NCBI GenBank assembly: GCA_016793305.1
Contig: JAEUHU010000217.1
Span: 1 to 15,294 of the forward strand
Direction of reading: 5' to 3'
Length of the DNA stretch: 15,294 nucleotides
Source of the DNA: Planctomycetota bacterium
GTDB taxonomy: Bacteria > Planctomycetota > UBA1135 > UBA2386
Within the stretch, counting starts at the first letter, position 1. The number at the start of each line of letters is the position of its first letter. Positions 13,058 to 15,294 of this stretch are shown piece by piece. A program made the translations under genes and the position numbers. The notes below the pieces were generated by a model that saw only the letters and a list, made by a program, of their open reading frames with translations, made no database searches and was not told the origin of the DNA.

Positions 13058-15294
13058 ATGACCAAAGCCCCTCTGTTGTCCGCCCTCGCCGTGCTGCTCC
13101 TGCTCACCGGCTGGTTGTGGTGGTCGTCGTCCGCGTCGGCACCGCCTCCGGTGGTGCCGGCCGGTTCGACCATGCCCGAAGCACCGGTGCCGACCGAGGG
13201 GGCGGGGATCGTGCGCCCGCAGTCGGCGGACACCGATCCTGCCCGCGAAGCGGCGGCCCTTCCCGCCGTGGCCGCGGCGGCCGCGACTCGCGGCCCGCAG
13301 CGCACGGTGACCGGCCGGGTGGTCGACTCCGCGGGACGGCCGGTCGCCGGGGCTGAAGTCCGCTCCTGGCTGCCAGGCGGAGCGTTCGACCCGGGTGCTG
13401 GGGCCTCGGGTGTGGGGCCCGAGTCGTTCGCGGAGTTCGACCCCGACACGATGCGCGAACGGTTCGAACAGGCGCGCCGTGAGGCCGCGGTGGCGACGAC
13501 CGAGTCGGACGGCACGTTCCGCCTGGCTGCGCCGATGACCGGAAGGGCCGTGCCGCTGCGGGTGCTCGCGCGCGGCTTCGTGCGTCTGGACCACACCGTT
13601 CGCGTCGACGCAGCCGCCGTCAGCACAGCGCCCGCCGGCGCGCCACCCGCCGGGGAGGCTCTGCAGGCCCTCGACGCCGGCACTCTGACGCTGCGCACCG
13701 GCGCCATCGTGCGTGGGCGCGTCGTCGACGGCACCGGCACGCCGGTGGCCGGTGCCTTGGTCGCGGCAGATGGCCAGGGCTTGCCTTCGTTCGGGCAGGA
13801 GGGCGCGCAGGCGCTCGGCGAGCGCATGCGGGCCGAACGGGCCGATCGCCCGGATCGCACCGCGGGTGACGGCGGGCGCGCCGGCGCCGACTTCCTGCGG
13901 CAGCTGCCGGGCGTCGAGCGCTTCGCGGGCATGTTCGGCGAGGAAGTTGCCACCGATGCCGAGGGACGCTTCGAGCTGGCACACCTCGAGCCTGGCCCCT
14001 TGTCGGTGCGCGCGCGTCATGCGGACCATCCCACCACGCGCCGCGATGGCCTCGAGCTCGTGGCCGGCGCCGAGCTGCCGGACCTCACCCTGGTGCTCGG
14101 ACCAGGGGCCGTGATCGAAGGACGCATCACCGGCCTGCCCGAGGGCGCGCGCGGCATCCGGGTGATGGCAGCACCGCGCCGCGACCCAGCGTCGGTCGCT
14201 GCGGCGATGCCCGCGGCGGCGCAAGGGATCCCCGGGTTCCACCCGGACGACTTCGCGGACCTCGCCCAGGACTTCGGACTCGCCGCCGAACGCGACGTCG
14301 CGATCGGTGCCGACGGCTCGTTCGCGTTGCGCGGCCTGCGGCCCGGCACGGTCTACCGGGTCTACGCCAGCCACCGCCAGCGGGGTTTCGCCGCCAACGC
14401 GCTCTGCACCGAACGGCGCGAAGCGACGGCGCCGGCCAGCGGCATCGAGCTGGCCTACGACGCCGGCGTCCAGGTCGTGTTCCAGGTCGTGGCCGCCGAC
14501 ACCGGTGCCGCACTCGAGCGACTCGAGATCGACGATCGGCTGCGTGGTGGCAGCGGCATGGACGCGATGCTGGCGATGGCGCCGCGAGCGCAGCGCGCGG
14601 GCGAGTACCCGGGCGGTCGGGTCGTGCTCGCGAACCTGCGGCCGCGCGCCGGCCAGAAACTGTCGGTCTCGGTGGAAGCCCTCGGCTACCGCCGGTTCGA
14701 GCGCCGCGATCTCGAGCTGCCGGCGACCGGCACGGTCGACCTCGGGCGCATCGAGCTGAAGCCCGGGCCGGTGCTGCGGGTGGCCGTGCAGTCCGCCGGT
14801 CGCCCAGTCGTTGGTGCCATCGTTCGTCTGGACACCCGCAACGACGGCTCGGGCGCGTCGCCGCTCGAACGCCTGGCGCAGCGCGCCCAGCGCGAGTTCG
14901 GTGGGCGCGAGGTTGGTGGCCGCGGAGGCTTGCGGACCGACGACCAGGGGCTCTGCACCACCAATGCGCCGCCCGACGCCCAGCCGTTCACGGTCCTCGT
15001 GCAGCATCGTGAACACGCGCCGTTCACCTCGCCCGAGCTGCGGGCCGAGGGCGATCGGGCGATCGACCTGCCGGTCGAACTCGGCGCCGGTGGCCGCATC
15101 GAGGTCACCGTGGTCGACCCGGACGGCCAGCCGGTGGCGAACGGACGCGTCGAGCGGCGCGGCCCCGACGGTGGCCGCGACGTGCGCAACGCCAACGCCG
15201 CGGGCGTCGTGGTGTTCGAGCGCCTCGAAGTCGGCGAACACCGCCTGCGGCTCGCCGCGCGCGCCGGCGGCGGACGAGGTGGTCCCGACCTCGA
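13058..15294 (+). CDS. Exported protein with tandem carboxypeptidase-regulatory-like domains, 3' end outside window
   Basis: ATG 13058 opens a frame that stays open to the last base, giving 745 complete codons. The N-terminus MTKAPLLSALAVLLLLTGW is a signal peptide or membrane anchor. An Ala/Pro-rich linker follows up to about residue 80. Then come repeated beta-sandwich modules of the carboxypeptidase regulatory-like type, beginning near residues 82 (VTGRVVDSAGRPVAGAEV), 215 (VRGRVVDGTGTPVAGALV), 350 (IEGRI), 572 (VLRVAVQSAGRPVVGAIV) and 680 (IEVTVVDPDGQPVANGRV). Each of the first four is later marked by a T/A-x-x-G-x-F-type turn. Such modules usually serve as extracellular adhesive or structural domains, with no catalysis. 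Several modules carry unusual charged, helix-like insertions. It is transcribed divergently from the peroxidase gene. The function cannot be stated beyond an extracytoplasmic structural or binding role. Confidence 0.85.
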   Translation, partial: MTKAPLLSALAVLLLLTGWLWWSSSASAPPPVVPAGSTMPEAPVPTEGAGIVRPQSADTDPAREAAALPAVAAAAATRGPQRTVTGRVVDSAGRPVAGAEVRSWLPGGAFDPGAGASGVGPESFAEFDPDTMRERFEQARREAAVATTESDGTFRLAAPMTGRAVPLRVLARGFVRLDHTVRVDAAAVSTAPAGAPPAGEALQALDAGTLTLRTGAIVRGRVVDGTGTPVAGALVAADGQGLPSFGQEGAQALGERMRAERADRPDRTAGDGGRAGADFLRQLPGVERFAGMFGEEVATDAEGRFELAHLEPGPLSVRARHADHPTTRRDGLELVAGAELPDLTLVLGPGAVIEGRITGLPEGARGIRVMAAPRRDPASVAAAMPAAAQGIPGFHPDDFADLAQDFGLAAERDVAIGADGSFALRGLRPGTVYRVYASHRQRGFAANALCTERREATAPASGIELAYDAGVQVVFQVVAADTGAALERLEIDDRLRGGSGMDAMLAMAPRAQRAGEYPGGRVVLANLRPRAGQKLSVSVEALGYRRFERRDLELPATGTVDLGRIELKPGPVLRVAVQSAGRPVVGAIVRLDTRNDGSGASPLERLAQRAQREFGGREVGGRGGLRTDDQGLCTTNAPPDAQPFTVLVQHREHAPFTSPELRAEGDRAIDLPVELGAGGRIEVTVVDPDGQPVANGRVERRGPDGGRDVRNANAAGVVVFERLEVGEHRLRLAARAGGGRGGPDL

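Noticed and set aside
12227..15241. Long minus-strand frame opposite the carboxypeptidase-regulatory-like gene
   Set aside because: No domain pattern in its translation; the plus-strand frame has a signal peptide and repeated beta modules. It also overlaps the peroxidase gene in a different frame.

Overview
The window is GC-rich bacterial DNA of about 15.3 kb with densely packed genes. The first genes are housekeeping RNA genes, and the rest mostly encode envelope proteins. High GC, long exported multidomain proteins, tandem carboxypeptidase-regulatory-like domains, a stand-alone secretin and starts that mostly lack Shine-Dalgarno sequences fit a GC-rich Planctomycetota or a similar deep-branching Gram-negative lineage. 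That placement is inference; no rRNA or marker phylogeny is available here.

Layout. (1) 1-189 is the 3' end of rpsO (S15). (2) 190-654 is a gene-free rpsO-pnp leader with three GC hairpins and a perfect 12-bp palindrome. (3) 655-4128 is pnp, encoding a complete PNPase core followed by a roughly 305-residue R/E/D/P repeat tail. A strong hairpin without a T-tract follows at 4150-4185. (4) 4228-9948 encodes a 1906-residue protein: signal peptide, CBM9-like domain, five predicted membrane segments, HAMP, GAF, degenerate GGDEF, an intact sigma-54 AAA+ ATPase with GAFTGA, and a winged-helix-like C-terminus. (5) 10106-10486 encodes a small exported protein with a Skp/OmpH-like C-terminus, behind a good -24/-12 (sigma-54) promoter match at 10044-10059. 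(6) 10665-12131 encodes a secretin with a lipobox. (7) Convergent to it at 12258-12884 (minus) is a lipoprotein glutathione-peroxidase-like enzyme; a second, weaker sigma-54-like site lies upstream of it at 13012-13027. (8) 13058 to the window end is an exported protein with about five carboxypeptidase-regulatory-like domains, cut by the window edge.

How it may fit together. rpsO-pnp is the classic translation/RNA-decay pair. The most unusual element is the membrane-spanning sigma-54 activator. It is followed directly by a sigma-54-type promoter and by genes whose products all carry export or lipoprotein signals. The working hypothesis is an envelope-sensing, sigma-54-dependent local circuit in which a periplasmic ligand or envelope state drives expression of envelope proteins. 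The domains and the promoter match are read from sequence; the regulatory link is inference.
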